A stretch of DNA of 64,000 bases from Rhodocyclaceae bacterium (GCA_023383815.1 JAHDYG010000004.1:62001-126000); one strand, 5' to 3'; shown: positions 40,133 to 52,662, numbered from the stretch's first letter. Notes: generated from the letters alone by a model not told the origin. A program made the numbers and translations.

Positions 40133-40703
40133 GTGCAGGCGGATCCTCGAAGTCGCCTTGCTCGCGGCTTCCGAGCCACTCGCGGTCGGTCGTCTGCGAC
40201 GCATGTTCGAGGTTGACCCGGGTGCCGAGACGATTCGTCGCCTGCTCGATGAACTGCGGATCGAGTGGGAGGGGCGAGGGGTGGAACTGGTGCAGCTCGC
40301 ATCGGGTTGGCGATTTCGCACGCGACCCGAGTTTCAGCCCTACCTGGAGCGCCTGAAGGAAGAACGCCCACCGAAATATTCGCGCGCGGTGCTGGAGACT
40401 CTCGCTATCATCGCGTACCGGCAGCCCGTGACGCGCGGCGACATCGAGGACATTCGCGGCGTCGCAGTATCGCCCGGCGTCCTGCGCGCGCTCGAGTCAC
40501 GTGGCTGGATCGACGTCGTGGGGCATCGGGAGACGCCCGGGCGGCCCGAGCTGCTTGCGACCACGCGCCGGTTTCTGGACGATCTCGGGTTGCGCAGCCT
40601 TGCTGAGCTGCCCGCGCTTACCGAACTTGAAAGGATCATGGACCTTGTCGACGACCAAGAAATCCCGCAGCCCGCTCCGCCCGCCGACGAAGCGCACGGC
40701 TGA
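40110..40703 (+). CDS. scpB: Segregation and condensation protein B
   Basis: The 197 residues form two winged-helix domains with the ScpB signature [20 protein letters not shown] and RELLAT-type end (here [18 protein letters not shown]). ScpB dimers bind ScpA in the SMC complex. The ATG at 40110 is inside scpA, and the 3' end overlaps the predicted TTG start of rluB by 59 bp. Confidence 0.95.
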   Translation: MEPKTPDECRRILEVALLAASEPLAVGRLRRMFEVDPGAETIRRLLDELRIEWEGRGVELVQLASGWRFRTRPEFQPYLERLKEERPPKYSRAVLETLAIIAYRQPVTRGDIEDIRGVAVSPGVLRALESRGWIDVVGHRETPGRPELLATTRRFLDDLGLRSLAELPALTELERIMDLVDDQEIPQPAPPADEAHG

Positions 40704-41640
40704 ACGCACACCAGGGCAAGGACCGACGTCCGGCGCGACACACCCGCGCGGGCCAGCAGGCCCGCAGCGTGCGGAGAAACCGGGCCGCGCGGGCGGTCCC
40801 GCATCGCGGGGACGCAATCGTGCGGACGAAGGGGTTGAGCCCGAGCGCCTGCAGAAGGTGCTTGCGCAGTTCGGACTGGGCTCGCGCAGGCAGATCGAGG
40901 CGTGGATCGAGGAAGGGCGGCTGCTCGTCAATGATGAACCGGCTACACTCGGTCAGAAGATCGGCCCCGGCGACCGGGTGAAGTTCAATGGCAAGCTCGT
41001 ACCCTTGCGCTTCGCGCCACGTCTGCCGCGTCTGCTGATGTATCACAAACCCGAAGGCGAGATCGTTTCGCGCGACGATCCGCAAGGACGTCCCTCGGTG
41101 TTCGAGCGCCTGCCGCTGCTCAACCGGGGGCGCTGGATCGCGATCGGGCGTCTTGATTTCAACACCTCCGGCCTGCTGCTCTTCACCAACGATGGTGCCC
41201 TGGCCAACCAGCTCATGCATCCGCGCTATGAGCTGGAGCGTGAGTACGCGGTGCGGCTGCTCGGACGACTGGGGGATGAACAGGCCGCCTCACTGACGAG
41301 CGGAATTCAGCTCGAGGACGGTCCGGCCCGGTTCACGAGCCTGCGTGACGAGGGTGGAGAGGGTGCCAACCATTGGTATCGGGTCACTCTCTCGGAGGGG
41401 CGCAACCGCGAGGTACGCCGCATGTTCGAGGCAGTCGGTCTGACGGTGAGCCGGCTGATGCGGGTGCGCTACGGACCGGTGAGCCTGCCGACACGCCTCA
41501 AGCGAGGGATGTGGATGGAACTGCCCGAGTCGGAAGTCAGGGCACTTGCCGGCCTGCCCAGACTGGGCCAGGATCCGGACCGCGCTGCGCGCGAGGCGCG
41601 CCAGTCGCGTGTACGTCGAACGGTTGCGCGGACCGGCTGA
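40645..41640 (+). CDS. rluB: 23S rRNA pseudouridine synthase RluB
   Basis: The protein has 331 residues from the TTG at 40645. A basic, Pro-rich N-terminal extension (about 1-60) precedes an S4 RNA-binding domain ([20 protein letters not shown]). The RsuA/RluB catalytic domain follows, with the Asp motif [17 protein letters not shown] and the [19 protein letters not shown] motif. It converts U2605 (E. coli numbering) of 23S rRNA to pseudouridine. RluB rather than RluE/RsuA is favoured by the S4 domain and by the scpAB-rluB order. The TTG is inferred from AAAGGA upstream and lack of other starts before the S4 domain, so the N-terminus is uncertain. Confidence 0.9.
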   Translation: MSTTKKSRSPLRPPTKRTAERTPGQGPTSGATHPRGPAGPQRAEKPGRAGGPASRGRNRADEGVEPERLQKVLAQFGLGSRRQIEAWIEEGRLLVNDEPATLGQKIGPGDRVKFNGKLVPLRFAPRLPRLLMYHKPEGEIVSRDDPQGRPSVFERLPLLNRGRWIAIGRLDFNTSGLLLFTNDGALANQLMHPRYELEREYAVRLLGRLGDEQAASLTSGIQLEDGPARFTSLRDEGGEGANHWYRVTLSEGRNREVRRMFEAVGLTVSRLMRVRYGPVSLPTRLKRGMWMELPESEVRALAGLPRLGQDPDRAAREARQSRVRRTVARTG

Positions 41641-41739
41641 TGCTTGTCTGCGCGTTGCCGGGCGCCATGGTCTCCTTGGGCTTGCGCGCCCGGTTCGCCG
41701 CAGGGTGCGCAGTCCGGCCAATAAGTGCTTGATTCGAAA

Positions 41740-41768
41740 TTGCCTCCAGAGGGCTTCGCGGTTATAAT
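41740..41768 (+). promoter_or_regulatory. Promoter of the rimP-nusA-infB operon
   Basis: TTGCCT (-35) and a perfect TATAAT (-10) are spaced 17 bp apart. The predicted start is near 41775, giving a leader of about 90 nt before rimP. Confidence 0.85.
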
Positions 41769-41779
41769 TGAAAAGCTTT

Positions 41780-41849
41780 GACAGGCCGATCGTGGAGCCT
41801 GTCGGTTTCCGGTTGGGTTCAACAGGGATGGGCGTTATGCCCTTTTTTT
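41780..41849 (+). promoter_or_regulatory. rimP leader: hairpin plus terminator-like attenuator
   Basis: The leader holds GACAGGC/GCCTGTC (41780-41803) followed by a short GGGC/GCCC hairpin and T7 (41830-41849), which is an intrinsic terminator shape ahead of rimP. It would let NusA or transcription speed set the expression of its own operon. No function is proven by sequence alone. Confidence 0.7.
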
Positions 41850-41866
41850 ATTTGTAGGCCAGGAAG

Positions 41867-42295
41867 ATGGATGTTGGGCGACTCATCGAGCAGGTAGTCA
41901 GCGGGCTGGGATTTGAACTCGTCGATTTCGAAACCTCGCCCAAAGGCAGGCTGCTGCGCGTGTTCATCGATGTCTCGAGAGGGGTGACGGTGGATGACTG
42001 TGCGACGGTGAGCAATCAGCTGACCCGGGTGTTCGAGGTCGAGAACGTGGATTACGACCGGCTCGAGGTTTCCTCGCCGGGGCTCGACCGGCCGCTGAAG
42101 AAGATGGCCGACTTCGAGCGTTTTGCCGGGAGCGATGTGCAGGTCCGTCTGCGCATGCCGCTTGGCAATCAACGCAATTTTGCTGGCGTACTGATTGGTT
42201 TGGTTGACGGTGCCGTAGCGATCCGCACCGAGAAAGGCGACTTTTCGTTTCCCTTCGAGGAAGTCGAAAAGGCACGTCTGGTCCCCAGGTTTTGA
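41867..42295 (+). CDS. rimP: Ribosome maturation factor RimP
   Basis: The 142 residues match RimP: an alpha/beta N-terminal domain (GFELVDFETSPKGRLLRVFI region, VTVDDCATVSNQ, LEVSSPGLDRPL) and an SH3-like C-terminal domain (GVLIGLVDGAVAIRTEKGDFSF). It aids 30S subunit assembly. The ATG has AGGA very close upstream (spacing 2 nt). It is the first gene of rimP-nusA-infB-rbfA-truB, with nusA 28 nt downstream. Confidence 0.96.
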   Translation: MDVGRLIEQVVSGLGFELVDFETSPKGRLLRVFIDVSRGVTVDDCATVSNQLTRVFEVENVDYDRLEVSSPGLDRPLKKMADFERFAGSDVQVRLRMPLGNQRNFAGVLIGLVDGAVAIRTEKGDFSFPFEEVEKARLVPRF

Positions 42296-42323
42296 GCATT
42301 CGGATTTTTGGAGGTTTGGATAA

Positions 42324-43799
42324 ATGAGCCGCGAACTACTGCTGCTTGTCGATGCGCTGGCGCGCGAAAAGAATGTCGAGAAGGACGTGGTCTTCTCGGC
42401 GCTCGAATCGGCTCTCGCTTCAGCCACCAAGAAGCGCGTGCATGACGACGCCGATGTCCGCGTCTCGATCGACCGGACGACCGGGGACTACGAGTCCTTT
42501 CGTCGCTGGCTCGTGATGGCGGACGAGGAGGTCGTCAACGACGAAGCCGAAATGGGCATCATCGATGCGCGTGAGATCGCACCGGACATCGAGTGCGGGC
42601 AATACATCGAGGAGCCGCTCGAGCCGATCGACTTCGGACGGGTTGGCGCCCAGGCGGCCAAGCAGGTGATCCTCCAGAGGATCCGCGATGCGGAGCGCGA
42701 GCAGGTGCTCAACGATTTTCTGGAGCGCAAGGAACACCTCGTCTCCGGCACCATCAAGCGCATGGAGCGGGGCAATGCGATCATCGAAGTGGGGCGGCTG
42801 GAGGCAGTGATTCCGCGCGACCAGATGATCCCGCGTGAGAACCTGCGTGTCGGAGATCGCGTCAAGGCCTATCTGCAGAAGATCGACCGGGGGGCTCGCG
42901 GCCCGCAGCTCATTCTGTCGCGCACCGCTCCTGAGTTTCTCGGCGCACTGTTCGAACTGGAAGTTCCCGAGATCGAGGAGCGTCTGCTCGAGGTGAAGGC
43001 GTGCGCCCGGGATCCAGGCATGCGAGCCAAGATCGCCGTCCAGTCGCATGATCCGCGCATCGATCCGATCGGGACCTGCGTCGGCCTGCGCGGCTCGCGT
43101 GTGACGGCCGTGCGCAACGAGATCGCGGGCGAACAGATCGACATCATCGTCTGGTCGGCCGATCCGGCCCAGTTCGTGATCGCTGCACTGCAGCCGGCCG
43201 AAGTGGTGTCGATCGTGGTCGATGAAGAAAACCACAGCATGGACGTCGTCGTCGACGAGAACAACCTCGCCATCGCAATCGGCCGCAGCGGCCAGAACGT
43301 CAAGCTGGCATCCGAGTTGACGGGCTGGACGATCAACCTCATGAGCGAGGAAGAGTCGGCACGGAAGTCGGACGAGGAGCGCCGCGTCATCCGCGAGCTG
43401 TTCATGGAGAAGCTCGACGTGGATGACGAACTGGCCGACATCCTGATCGATGAAGGTTTCACGTCACTCGAAGAAATCGCCTACGTGCCGCTGGCGGAGA
43501 TGCTGGAGATCGAGGCATTCGACGAAGAAACCATCAACGAGTTGCGCGAGCGGGCTCGCAATGTGTTGCTGACCGAAGCGATCGTGACCGAGGAGCAGCT
43601 CGAGAACGTGTCCGATGATCTGCTCAATCTGGAAGGTATGGACAAGCCGCTCGCCGCGAAACTGGCAGGGCAGGGGATCCGTACCCGTGACGACCTGGCC
43701 GATCTGGCGGTCGATGAACTGGTCGAACTGGCAGAGATTGCCGAGGATCGGGCCGCTGCCCTGATCTCGGTTGCCCGCGCGCACTGGTTCGAGGAATGA
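42324..43799 (+). CDS. nusA: Transcription termination/antitermination protein NusA
   Basis: The 491 residues have the full proteobacterial plan: an N-terminal RNA-polymerase-binding domain (1-130), S1 (about 135-200, [17 protein letters not shown]), two KH domains (about 230-340, [12 protein letters not shown] and [13 protein letters not shown]) and two acidic C-terminal repeats (about 360-490). It modulates pausing and termination and couples to translation. TGGAGG upstream supports the ATG. infB follows after 13 nt. Confidence 0.98.
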   Translation: MSRELLLLVDALAREKNVEKDVVFSALESALASATKKRVHDDADVRVSIDRTTGDYESFRRWLVMADEEVVNDEAEMGIIDAREIAPDIECGQYIEEPLEPIDFGRVGAQAAKQVILQRIRDAEREQVLNDFLERKEHLVSGTIKRMERGNAIIEVGRLEAVIPRDQMIPRENLRVGDRVKAYLQKIDRGARGPQLILSRTAPEFLGALFELEVPEIEERLLEVKACARDPGMRAKIAVQSHDPRIDPIGTCVGLRGSRVTAVRNEIAGEQIDIIVWSADPAQFVIAALQPAEVVSIVVDEENHSMDVVVDENNLAIAIGRSGQNVKLASELTGWTINLMSEEESARKSDEERRVIRELFMEKLDVDDELADILIDEGFTSLEEIAYVPLAEMLEIEAFDEETINELRERARNVLLTEAIVTEEQLENVSDDLLNLEGMDKPLAAKLAGQGIRTRDDLADLAVDELVELAEIAEDRAAALISVARAHWFEE

Positions 43800-43812
43800 A
43801 GGGAGGGATTCG

Positions 43813-46650
<2,838 letters not shown>

Positions 46651-46653
46651 AAG

Positions 46654-47037
46654 ATGCCCAAGGAATACTCTCGAAGCCAGCGGGTCAACGAGCAGCTCCG
46701 CCGCGAACTGGCGGAGCTGATTCGCCTGGAAGTAAAGGATCCGCGCGTCGGATTCATTACGCTTACCGATGTCGAGGTGACGCCCGACTATGCGCACGCG
46801 AAGGTCTTTTTCACCTCCATGAACGGCTCGGAAGGGCTCGATGCGGTCCTCGCGGGTCTGAATCGGGCGAAGGGCTTTCTGCGGCGCGAGCTTGGGCGCC
46901 GGGTCCGCATCCATACAATCCCCGAGCTGCATTTCTGTTACGACAGTTCGGTTGAGGAAGGCAGCCGGCTGTCGCAGCTTATCGATCAGGTGGTTCGGGA
47001 CGACGAGCGGCGCTCGGGCGAAGATTCCGGGCAGTGA
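46654..47037 (+). CDS. rbfA: Ribosome-binding factor A
   Basis: The 127 residues fit the type-II KH fold of RbfA: SRSQRVNEQLRRELAELI at the start, VGFITLTDVEVTPDYAHAKVFF, and the RIHTIPELHFCYDSSVEEG motif. It is a 30S maturation and cold-shock factor acting on 16S rRNA. It starts 3 nt after infB and ends 16 nt before truB, so it is in one operon. Confidence 0.96.
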   Translation: MPKEYSRSQRVNEQLRRELAELIRLEVKDPRVGFITLTDVEVTPDYAHAKVFFTSMNGSEGLDAVLAGLNRAKGFLRRELGRRVRIHTIPELHFCYDSSVEEGSRLSQLIDQVVRDDERRSGEDSGQ

Positions 47038-47053
47038 GCGACTGACGCAAGCG

Positions 47054-47980
47054 ATGCAGCGAAGGATTCCCTGGCGACGCCTGGACGGCGTCCTGTTGCT
47101 CGACAAGGCTCCGGGCGTCAGTTCGAATGGTGCGCTGCAGGCGGCAAGGCGCCTCTTCCTGGCCGAGAAAGGGGGGCACACGGGAACCCTGGACCCGATG
47201 GCGACCGGGCTGCTCCCGCTCGCCTTCGGGGAGGCGACGAAGTTCTCCGGCATGCTGCTCGGTGCGGACAAGGCCTATGAGGCGACGGTCCGGCTCGGGA
47301 TCGAGACCGACACCGGAGATGCCGAAGGTGCGCCGATTGCGCACGCACGGGTCTCGAGCGATCGGCAGGAGATCGAAGCCGTGCTGGCGCGCTTCACAGG
47401 CCCGATCGAGCAGATTCCGCCCATGTTCTCGGCACTCAAGCGCGACGGCAGGCCCCTGTACGAATACGCGCGTGCGGGGATGGAGGTCGAGCGCGAGGTG
47501 CGCCAGGTTTGCATCCACAAGCTCGAACTGCTCGGCGTCGAGGGCGACTCCTTCCGCATCCGTGTTCGCTGCAGCAAGGGAACCTACATCCGGGTTCTGG
47601 CAGTGGACCTTGGTCGCGCACTCGGTTGTGGTGCGCACCTTTCGGCTTTGCGGCGCACCGGGACGGGTGGCTTCGATGTTGCGCAAGCCTACTCCCTGGC
47701 AGCACTCGAGGCGATGTCCGCGCAGCAACGGGAGTGCGCCCTGTTGCCCGCCGATGCGCTGGTGTCGCATCTGCCGGTGCTCAACCTTGCGGCCGCGCAG
47801 GCGGCCGCAGTACTGCAGGGTCAGGCTCTTCGGGTGCCCGGAGCGGGAAGCGGACTGATGCGGATGTACGATACGGGAGGCCGGTTTCTCGGGCTCGGGG
47901 AGCTTGATCCAGCCGGGAAATTGTCTCCGAAACGTCTCATCGCGACCGGGGCGGCGATCTCATTGCCCTCAAGTGATTGA
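47054..47980 (+). CDS. truB: tRNA pseudouridine-55 synthase TruB
   Basis: The 308 residues carry the TruB catalytic motif [14 protein letters not shown] with nucleophile D47. [10 protein letters not shown] and the [13 protein letters not shown] strand follow, with a C-terminal PUA-like domain. It modifies U55 in the T-loop of most tRNAs. The ATG at 47054 matches the family start; longer in-frame extensions overlap rbfA and are rejected. Its stop codon lies inside the -35 of the rpsO promoter. Confidence 0.97.
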   Translation: MQRRIPWRRLDGVLLLDKAPGVSSNGALQAARRLFLAEKGGHTGTLDPMATGLLPLAFGEATKFSGMLLGADKAYEATVRLGIETDTGDAEGAPIAHARVSSDRQEIEAVLARFTGPIEQIPPMFSALKRDGRPLYEYARAGMEVEREVRQVCIHKLELLGVEGDSFRIRVRCSKGTYIRVLAVDLGRALGCGAHLSALRRTGTGGFDVAQAYSLAALEAMSAQQRECALLPADALVSHLPVLNLAAAQAAAVLQGQALRVPGAGSGLMRMYDTGGRFLGLGELDPAGKLSPKRLIATGAAISLPSSD

Positions 47981-48006
47981 GTTTTATGGTGCGGATTGGA
48001 TATAAT
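47977..48006 (+). promoter_or_regulatory. Promoter of rpsO
   Basis: TTGAGT (-35, 47977-47982) overlaps the truB stop and a perfect TATAAT (-10, 48001-48006) follows 18 bp later. The start site would be about 35 nt upstream of the rpsO ATG. Confidence 0.8.
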
Positions 48007-48048
48007 CACGCGCTTCAGATTGGTAGAACGAAAAGAGTAAATACCCTC

Positions 48049-48318
48049 ATGGCTCTCGAAACCTCGCAAAAATCGCAAATCGTCAAGGACTTCCAGCGTG
48101 CCCAGGGCGACACCGGATCCCCGGAAGTCCAGGTTGCGCTGCTGACGGCACGCATCAACGGCCTCACCGGCCACTTCAAGGCCAACGCGAAGGATCATCA
48201 CTCGCGACGTGGACTGTTGAAGATGGTCAGCCAGCGTCGCAAGCTGCTTGACTACCTCAAGGGCCGCAACGCCGACAGCTATCGCAACCTGATCGAGCGC
48301 CTGGGCCTGCGCAAGTAA
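48049..48318 (+). CDS. rpsO: 30S ribosomal protein S15
   Basis: The 89 residues are S15 from end to end, with [21 protein letters not shown] and [20 protein letters not shown] as the 16S rRNA-binding segments. The upstream promoter and the hairpin before pnp give the widespread rpsO-pnp arrangement. Confidence 0.98.
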   Translation: MALETSQKSQIVKDFQRAQGDTGSPEVQVALLTARINGLTGHFKANAKDHHSRRGLLKMVSQRRKLLDYLKGRNADSYRNLIERLGLRK

Positions 48319-48386
48319 TCAGTTCGGAGCTGATCGGCACGCATGTCGAAGCTCGCCGCACCGAACAGGGCCTCTTAAGCCAGAAC

Positions 48387-48430
48387 AGCCGGTACGGCTC
48401 CGTTGCGAGCCCTGCCGGCTTTGTCCTTTT
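48387..48430 (+). terminator. rpsO terminator / pnp leader stem-loop
   Basis: AGCCGG and CCGGCT close a larger stem (inner GGCTC/GAGCC) followed by TTTGTCCTTTT. It lies between rpsO and pnp. In enterics the pnp leader has an RNase III-cut hairpin used for PNPase autocontrol; this structure is in the matching place and may do both jobs. Confidence 0.72.
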
Positions 48431-48494
48431 GAAGCGCCCCCTGTTCATTTCGCAGTTGTCGTCCGCTGCATCTACTTATCGAAAGGAATTCATT

Positions 48495-50606
48495 TTGCCT
48501 AACGCCATCAAGAAGACATTCGCCTACGGTGCGCATACCGTCACCCTCGAAACCGGCGAGATTGCTCGTCAGGCGGGCGGTGCCGTCATCGTCAACATGG
48601 ACGACACGGTCGTACTGGCGACCGTAGTTGCAGCCCGGGAAGCGAAACCGGGACAGGACTTCTTTCCGCTTACGGTCGACTATGTCGAGAAGTTCTACGC
48701 AGCCGGCCGCATTCCAGGCGGTTTTTTCAAGCGCGAAGGCCGGCCGACCGAGAAGGAGACGCTGACGTGCCGTCTGATCGATCGTCCGATCCGTCCGCTG
48801 TTTCCGGATGGCTTCTATAACGAAGTCCAGATCATCGTCACGGTGCTGTCGCTCAATCCCCAGGTGGATTCCGACATCCCGGCAATGATCGGAGCCTCGG
48901 CTGCGCTTGCGATCTCAGGTGTCCCGTTCAATGGCCCGATCGGTGCGTGCCGGGTTGGCTACGCTAACGGCCAGTATCTGCTCAATCCGACCGCGAGCCA
49001 GCTCGTCGACAGCGAACTGAATCTGGTCGTGGCCGGAACGGAAACCGCCGTATTGATGGTCGAGTCCGAAGCCCGCGAGCTGTCCGAGGAAGTCATGCTC
49101 GGCTCGGTCGTATTCGGCCACGAGCAGATGCAGGCCGCGATCCGCGCGATCAACGAGCTGGTCGAGATGGCCGGCAAGCCCGAATGGGACTGGCAGCCGC
49201 CCGCACGGAACGAGTCTCTGATTGCCCGGATCCGGGAACTCGCACTGGCCGACCTCGAACTGGCGTTCAACCTCACCAGCAAGCAGGATCGAACTGCGCG
49301 GATCAACGAGATTCGCCGCAAGACAATGGATGCGGTGGTCGAAGGCCTGGAAGAGGTGCCCTCGTCGAACGAACTGAAGGACATCTTCCACAACCTCGAG
49401 GCCGAGATCGTGCGTAGCCGCATCCTGAGCGGCGAGCCGCGCATCGACGGACGCGACACGCGAACCGTGCGGCCGATCGACATTCGCGTCGGGGTGCTTC
49501 CGCGTACCCACGGTTCGGCGCTGTTCACGCGTGGCGAAACGCAGTCGCTCGTGGTGGCGACCCTCGGGACCGGGCGCGACGAGCAGATCGTCGATGCGAT
49601 CGGCGGCGAGTATCGCGAGAACTTCATGCTGCACTACAACTTCCCGCCGTTCTGCACGGGCGAGACTGGACGGATGGGCGTTACCAAGCGCCGCGAAGTC
49701 GGTCATGGCCGTCTTGCCAAGCGCGCCCTCGTGGCTGCGCTGCCTGCACCGGAGGACTTCAGCTACACCATCCGTGTGGTCTCGGAGATCACCGAGTCGA
49801 ACGGTTCCAGCTCGATGGCCTCGGTGTGCGGCGGCTCGCTCGCGATGATGGATGCCGGAGTTCCGCTCAAGGCACATGTGGCGGGCATCGCGATGGGCCT
49901 GATCAAGGAAGGCAACCGCTTCGCCGTCCTGACCGACATTCTTGGTGACGAGGATCACCTTGGCGACATGGACTTCAAGGTGGCCGGGACCGAGAAGGGG
50001 GTTACTGCGCTGCAGATGGACATCAAGATCCAGGGCATCACCAAGGAGATCATGCAGGTCGCACTCGCGCAGGCAGGTGAGGGCCGCATGCACATCCTTC
50101 GGCAGATGCAGCAGGCGCTCGCGTCGCATCGCGGTGAGGTCTCGGAATTTGCGCCGCGCATGATCAACATCAAGATCAACCCCGAGAAGATCCGCGATGT
50201 CATCGGCAAGGGTGGCGCGGTGATCCGGGCGCTGCAGGACGAGACGGGCGCCGTGATCGAGATTGAGGACGATGGCAACATCACGATCTCGTCGGTCAGT
50301 TCCGAAGGCGCACAGGCGGCCAAGGCCAAGATCGAGGCGATCACCGCCGAGGCCGAGGTCGGTCGGGTCTACGACGGTACGGTCGTCCGTCTGCTCGATT
50401 TCGGTGCCATCGTGAACATCCTCCCGGGCAAGGATGGTCTGTTGCACATCTCCCAGATCGCCAACGAAAGGGTCAATGCGGTTTCCGACTACCTGAAGGA
50501 AGGCCAGGCGGTGCGCGTCAAGGTGCTGGAGACGGATGAGCGCGGCAAGATCCGGCTCAGCATGAAGGCACTTCTGGAGCAGCAGGCCCAGCAACCGGCC
50601 GACTGA
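48495..50606 (+). CDS. pnp: Polyribonucleotide nucleotidyltransferase (PNPase)
   Basis: The 703 residues contain two RNase PH domains, separated by an all-helical region, then a KH domain ([10 protein letters not shown] near 570) and an S1 domain (about 622-692). It degrades RNA 3'-5' by phosphorolysis and is part of the degradosome. The start is taken as TTG 48495 ([14 protein letters not shown]), with AAAGGA 8 nt upstream, because this matches family N-termini. An upstream in-frame codon would add 22 atypical residues. Confidence 0.98.
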   Translation: MPNAIKKTFAYGAHTVTLETGEIARQAGGAVIVNMDDTVVLATVVAAREAKPGQDFFPLTVDYVEKFYAAGRIPGGFFKREGRPTEKETLTCRLIDRPIRPLFPDGFYNEVQIIVTVLSLNPQVDSDIPAMIGASAALAISGVPFNGPIGACRVGYANGQYLLNPTASQLVDSELNLVVAGTETAVLMVESEARELSEEVMLGSVVFGHEQMQAAIRAINELVEMAGKPEWDWQPPARNESLIARIRELALADLELAFNLTSKQDRTARINEIRRKTMDAVVEGLEEVPSSNELKDIFHNLEAEIVRSRILSGEPRIDGRDTRTVRPIDIRVGVLPRTHGSALFTRGETQSLVVATLGTGRDEQIVDAIGGEYRENFMLHYNFPPFCTGETGRMGVTKRREVGHGRLAKRALVAALPAPEDFSYTIRVVSEITESNGSSSMASVCGGSLAMMDAGVPLKAHVAGIAMGLIKEGNRFAVLTDILGDEDHLGDMDFKVAGTEKGVTALQMDIKIQGITKEIMQVALAQAGEGRMHILRQMQQALASHRGEVSEFAPRMINIKINPEKIRDVIGKGGAVIRALQDETGAVIEIEDDGNITISSVSSEGAQAAKAKIEAITAEAEVGRVYDGTVVRLLDFGAIVNILPGKDGLLHISQIANERVNAVSDYLKEGQAVRVKVLETDERGKIRLSMKALLEQQAQQPAD

Positions 50607-50646
50607 GGACGCGATACTGGCTGGTCGACCGGCCGGCAGGTTCAAC

Positions 50647-50685
50647 AGGAATCAGGGGCGCCGCGGCGCCCCTGATTCCTATTTT
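50647..50685 (+). terminator. Strong terminator after pnp
   Basis: AGGAATCAGGGGCGCC and GGCGCCCCTGATTCCT are a perfect 16-bp inverted repeat followed by ATTTTC. It also lies after dksA on the other strand and may stop both. Confidence 0.92.
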
Positions 50686-50713
50686 CCCAGGGCGAAACCG
50701 CGCCCGGCCCGAC

Positions 50714-51139
50714 TCACTTGGCCATTTGCCGCTCGCGGATCTCCTCCAGCATCTTGCAGTCGATGCAAAGGGTCGCCGTTGGGCGCGCTTCAAGGCGCTT
50801 GAGGCCGATTTCCACGCCGCAATTGTCACAGTAGCCATACTCGCCTGCAGCAATCCTCGTCAGTGCTTCGTTGATCTTCTTGATCAACCTGCGCTCGCGG
50901 TCCCGATTACGCAGTTCAAGTGCGATGTCGGATTCCTGGCTGGCGCGATCGTTGGGGTCCGCAAAGACGGTGGCTTCATCCTGCATGGCATGGACCGTGC
51001 GGTCGATGTCATCCATCATCTCCTGCTTGACCGATTCGAGGATCTCGCGAAAATGGGATAACTGCCTGTCGCTCATGTACTCCTCGCCTTTGGCAGGGAC
51101 ATATGGCGGGAAATGCTTGTGCAGTGCATCGTCAGACAT
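50714..51139 (-). CDS. dksA: RNA polymerase-binding transcription factor DksA
   Basis: The 141 residues are a canonical DksA. The coiled-coil tip motif DxxDxA is present as D61-P-N-D64-R-A66, and the zinc finger has C104, C107, C125 and C128. It binds the secondary channel of RNA polymerase and, with ppGpp, represses rRNA/tRNA promoters and activates amino-acid genes. The start ATG at 51139 matches the family length; a longer frame to 51217 lacks conserved residues. It is convergent with pnp and downstream of a tRNA operon on the same strand, from which a terminator separates it. Confidence 0.96.
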   Translation of the reverse strand: MSDDALHKHFPPYVPAKGEEYMSDRQLSHFREILESVKQEMMDDIDRTVHAMQDEATVFADPNDRASQESDIALELRNRDRERRLIKKINEALTRIAAGEYGYCDNCGVEIGLKRLEARPTATLCIDCKMLEEIRERQMAK

Positions 51140-51303
51140 GCTGGAGATCCGGAAGTCGTGCAGGAGCCGATTTAATAGCAGAATAAGCGGGGTACGGCAA
51201 GGCGAACGGAAGGGCATCGGCCGCGACGCGGAGGCGTGCGGGGAACGGGCTGCTGGAGACTGGGAAAATCAGGTTTGCGCCCGGTTTCGGGACGCTGCTC
51301 ACC

Positions 51304-51340
51304 GTAAACCACTGAACCCGGCCTGGGCCGGGTTCAGTGG
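51304..51340 (-). terminator. Terminator of the tRNA operon
   Basis: CCACTGAACCCGGCC and GGCCGGGTTCAGTGG form a perfect 15-bp stem with a 2-nt loop, followed by TTTAC on the minus strand. It lies 17 nt past tRNA-His. Confidence 0.85.
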
Positions 51341-51356
51341 AGCTTGCGCGACTTGC

Positions 51357-51433
51357 TGGGGCGACATACCGGAATCGAACCGGTGACAACTGGAGCCACA
51401 ATCCAGTGCTCTACCAACTGAGCTAATGCCGCC
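51357..51433 (-). tRNA. tRNA-His (anticodon GTG)
   Basis: The cloverleaf is complete. It has the extra G(-1) opposite C73, acceptor GCGGCAT/ATGTCGC, a five-base-pair anticodon stem CTGGA/TCCAG with loop TTGTGGC, and T-loop TTCGATT. The 3' CCA is encoded. The G(-1) is the identity mark of tRNA-His. Confidence 0.97.
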
Positions 51434-51475
51434 ACTTCCTGACTACAGGAATCCTGCAGTCGAAAACCTGTGTTG

Positions 51476-51549
51476 CCTGCCCGACAGGAATCGAACCTGT
51501 AACCCCCGGCTTAGAAGGCCGGTGCTCTATCCAGTTGAGCTACGGGCAG
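51476..51549 (-). tRNA. tRNA-Arg (anticodon TCT)
   Basis: The acceptor CTGCCCG/CGGGCAG, anticodon stem CCGGC/GCCGG with loop CTTCTAA, and T-arm ACAGG/CCTGT are all paired. The CCA end is not encoded. It reads AGA/AGG codons, which are rare in a GC-rich genome. Confidence 0.95.
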
Positions 51550-51574
51550 AATTCCGCGGGCAATCGGGGTGAGC

Positions 51575-51651
51575 TGGTCGGGGTGGAGGGATTCGAACCC
51601 CCGACATCTTGCTCCCAAAGCAAGCGCGCTACCGGACTGCGCTACACCCCG
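51575..51651 (-). tRNA. tRNA-Pro (anticodon TGG)
   Basis: The acceptor CGGGGTG/CACCCCG, anticodon stem CTTGC/GCAAG with loop TTTGGGA, and an encoded CCA are visible. It is the first gene of the Pro-Arg-His tRNA operon. Confidence 0.96.
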
Positions 51652-51661
51652 AGAGCCGCGA

Positions 51662-51690
51662 ATAATACACACCCGCCGTCGGCTCGTCAA
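51662..51690 (-). promoter_or_regulatory. Promoter of the tRNA-Pro/Arg/His operon
   Basis: TTGACG (-35) and TATTAT (-10) are exactly 17 bp apart on the minus strand. The following discriminator (TCGCGGCTC) is GC-rich, as in promoters under ppGpp/DksA stringent control. Confidence 0.85.
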
Positions 51691-51801
51691 ACCGAATTCA
51701 AGCCGAATTCGAGCGGAAGTACAAACGCGCTTGGCGCCGGAAATCGAGTCTGAACTCCTATACCCTTGTGCGAACTAATGCGTTGGACTGAGAGGGCGGC
51801 A

Positions 51802-52662
51802 ATGCGTTTGACGACGAAGTATGCGCTGGTAGGAGGGCTCTGGGGCCTTGCCCTCGGATATGGCGTTGCGGCCATGACGACCGGGCTCGGCGTGGCATTT
51901 CTCTGGATCGTCGTCTACGGTGATCATCCCTGGGGCGACAATACGGCGTCGCTGTTGTATCTTCTTGCGGCGCTCGCGGTCCTGGGCTCGATCCTGTTCT
52001 GTGCCGCGCTCGGCTACCGCATTGGCTGGAAGATGGAGCGAAGCGATGCACAGCGTCTGGCGTGGGAGCATCACCGCGCGAACCTCGCCGGCGCAGCCGC
52101 CATTCTCGTGATGGTGCTCGGTGGATACCAGCTGTATGCGCAGGACCGTGCGATGTCTGACCGGCAGGCCTTTCTCGGGCAGCTTCTGGAGCGTTCACAC
52201 AAGATCCACTCCGTCGATGTTCGAGAGGAGGGGGTGGCCGGGATACGGTTGAGCTGGAGCGCCAGTGGCGCACGAATCGGCCCATACAGGCTGGAGTTGA
52301 GTGTTCTGGACGAGCGATCGAGAATCTGGTACCGACAGGAGGAGCAGATCGTGCTCGACCAACTGGAGATCTATCGCAGTCAGATGATCGAGTACCGGGA
52401 ACTGCTGGGGCAGATGGAGTGGCTGCGCGAAGACGGTCAAGCCGTTCAGCAGACGGGATTCACGATGCACCTGCGCCTTACGCCGCTTCTCGATCGGGGT
52501 GAGCAGCGCCGCATGCCACGACATGCGGCCGAACATTACCTGGCCGACGATTCTCCGTTTCACAGCATCCAGCGCATGGACTTCGTGGTGCAGAGCCTGT
52601 CGCGTGACGGACAGCTCTGGATCGTGTTGCGCGATGGCGCACTGCATCCGCTGAAGCCATGA
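51802..52662 (+). CDS. Hypothetical membrane protein
   Basis: The 286 residues have three likely membrane helices (about 8-35, 45-78 and 95-112), followed by a soluble 170-residue C-terminal domain rich in Arg, Glu and Leu. The linker has Tyr/Gln (YQLYAQDRAMSDRQAF). I do not recognise the family. The ATG at 51802 is preferred over ATG 51778 because GAGAGG lies 8 nt upstream. It is divergent from the tRNA operon and stands alone; a 171-bp gap separates it from the cytochrome gene. Confidence 0.7.
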   Translation: MRLTTKYALVGGLWGLALGYGVAAMTTGLGVAFLWIVVYGDHPWGDNTASLLYLLAALAVLGSILFCAALGYRIGWKMERSDAQRLAWEHHRANLAGAAAILVMVLGGYQLYAQDRAMSDRQAFLGQLLERSHKIHSVDVREEGVAGIRLSWSASGARIGPYRLELSVLDERSRIWYRQEEQIVLDQLEIYRSQMIEYRELLGQMEWLREDGQAVQQTGFTMHLRLTPLLDRGEQRRMPRHAAEHYLADDSPFHSIQRMDFVVQSLSRDGQLWIVLRDGALHPLKP

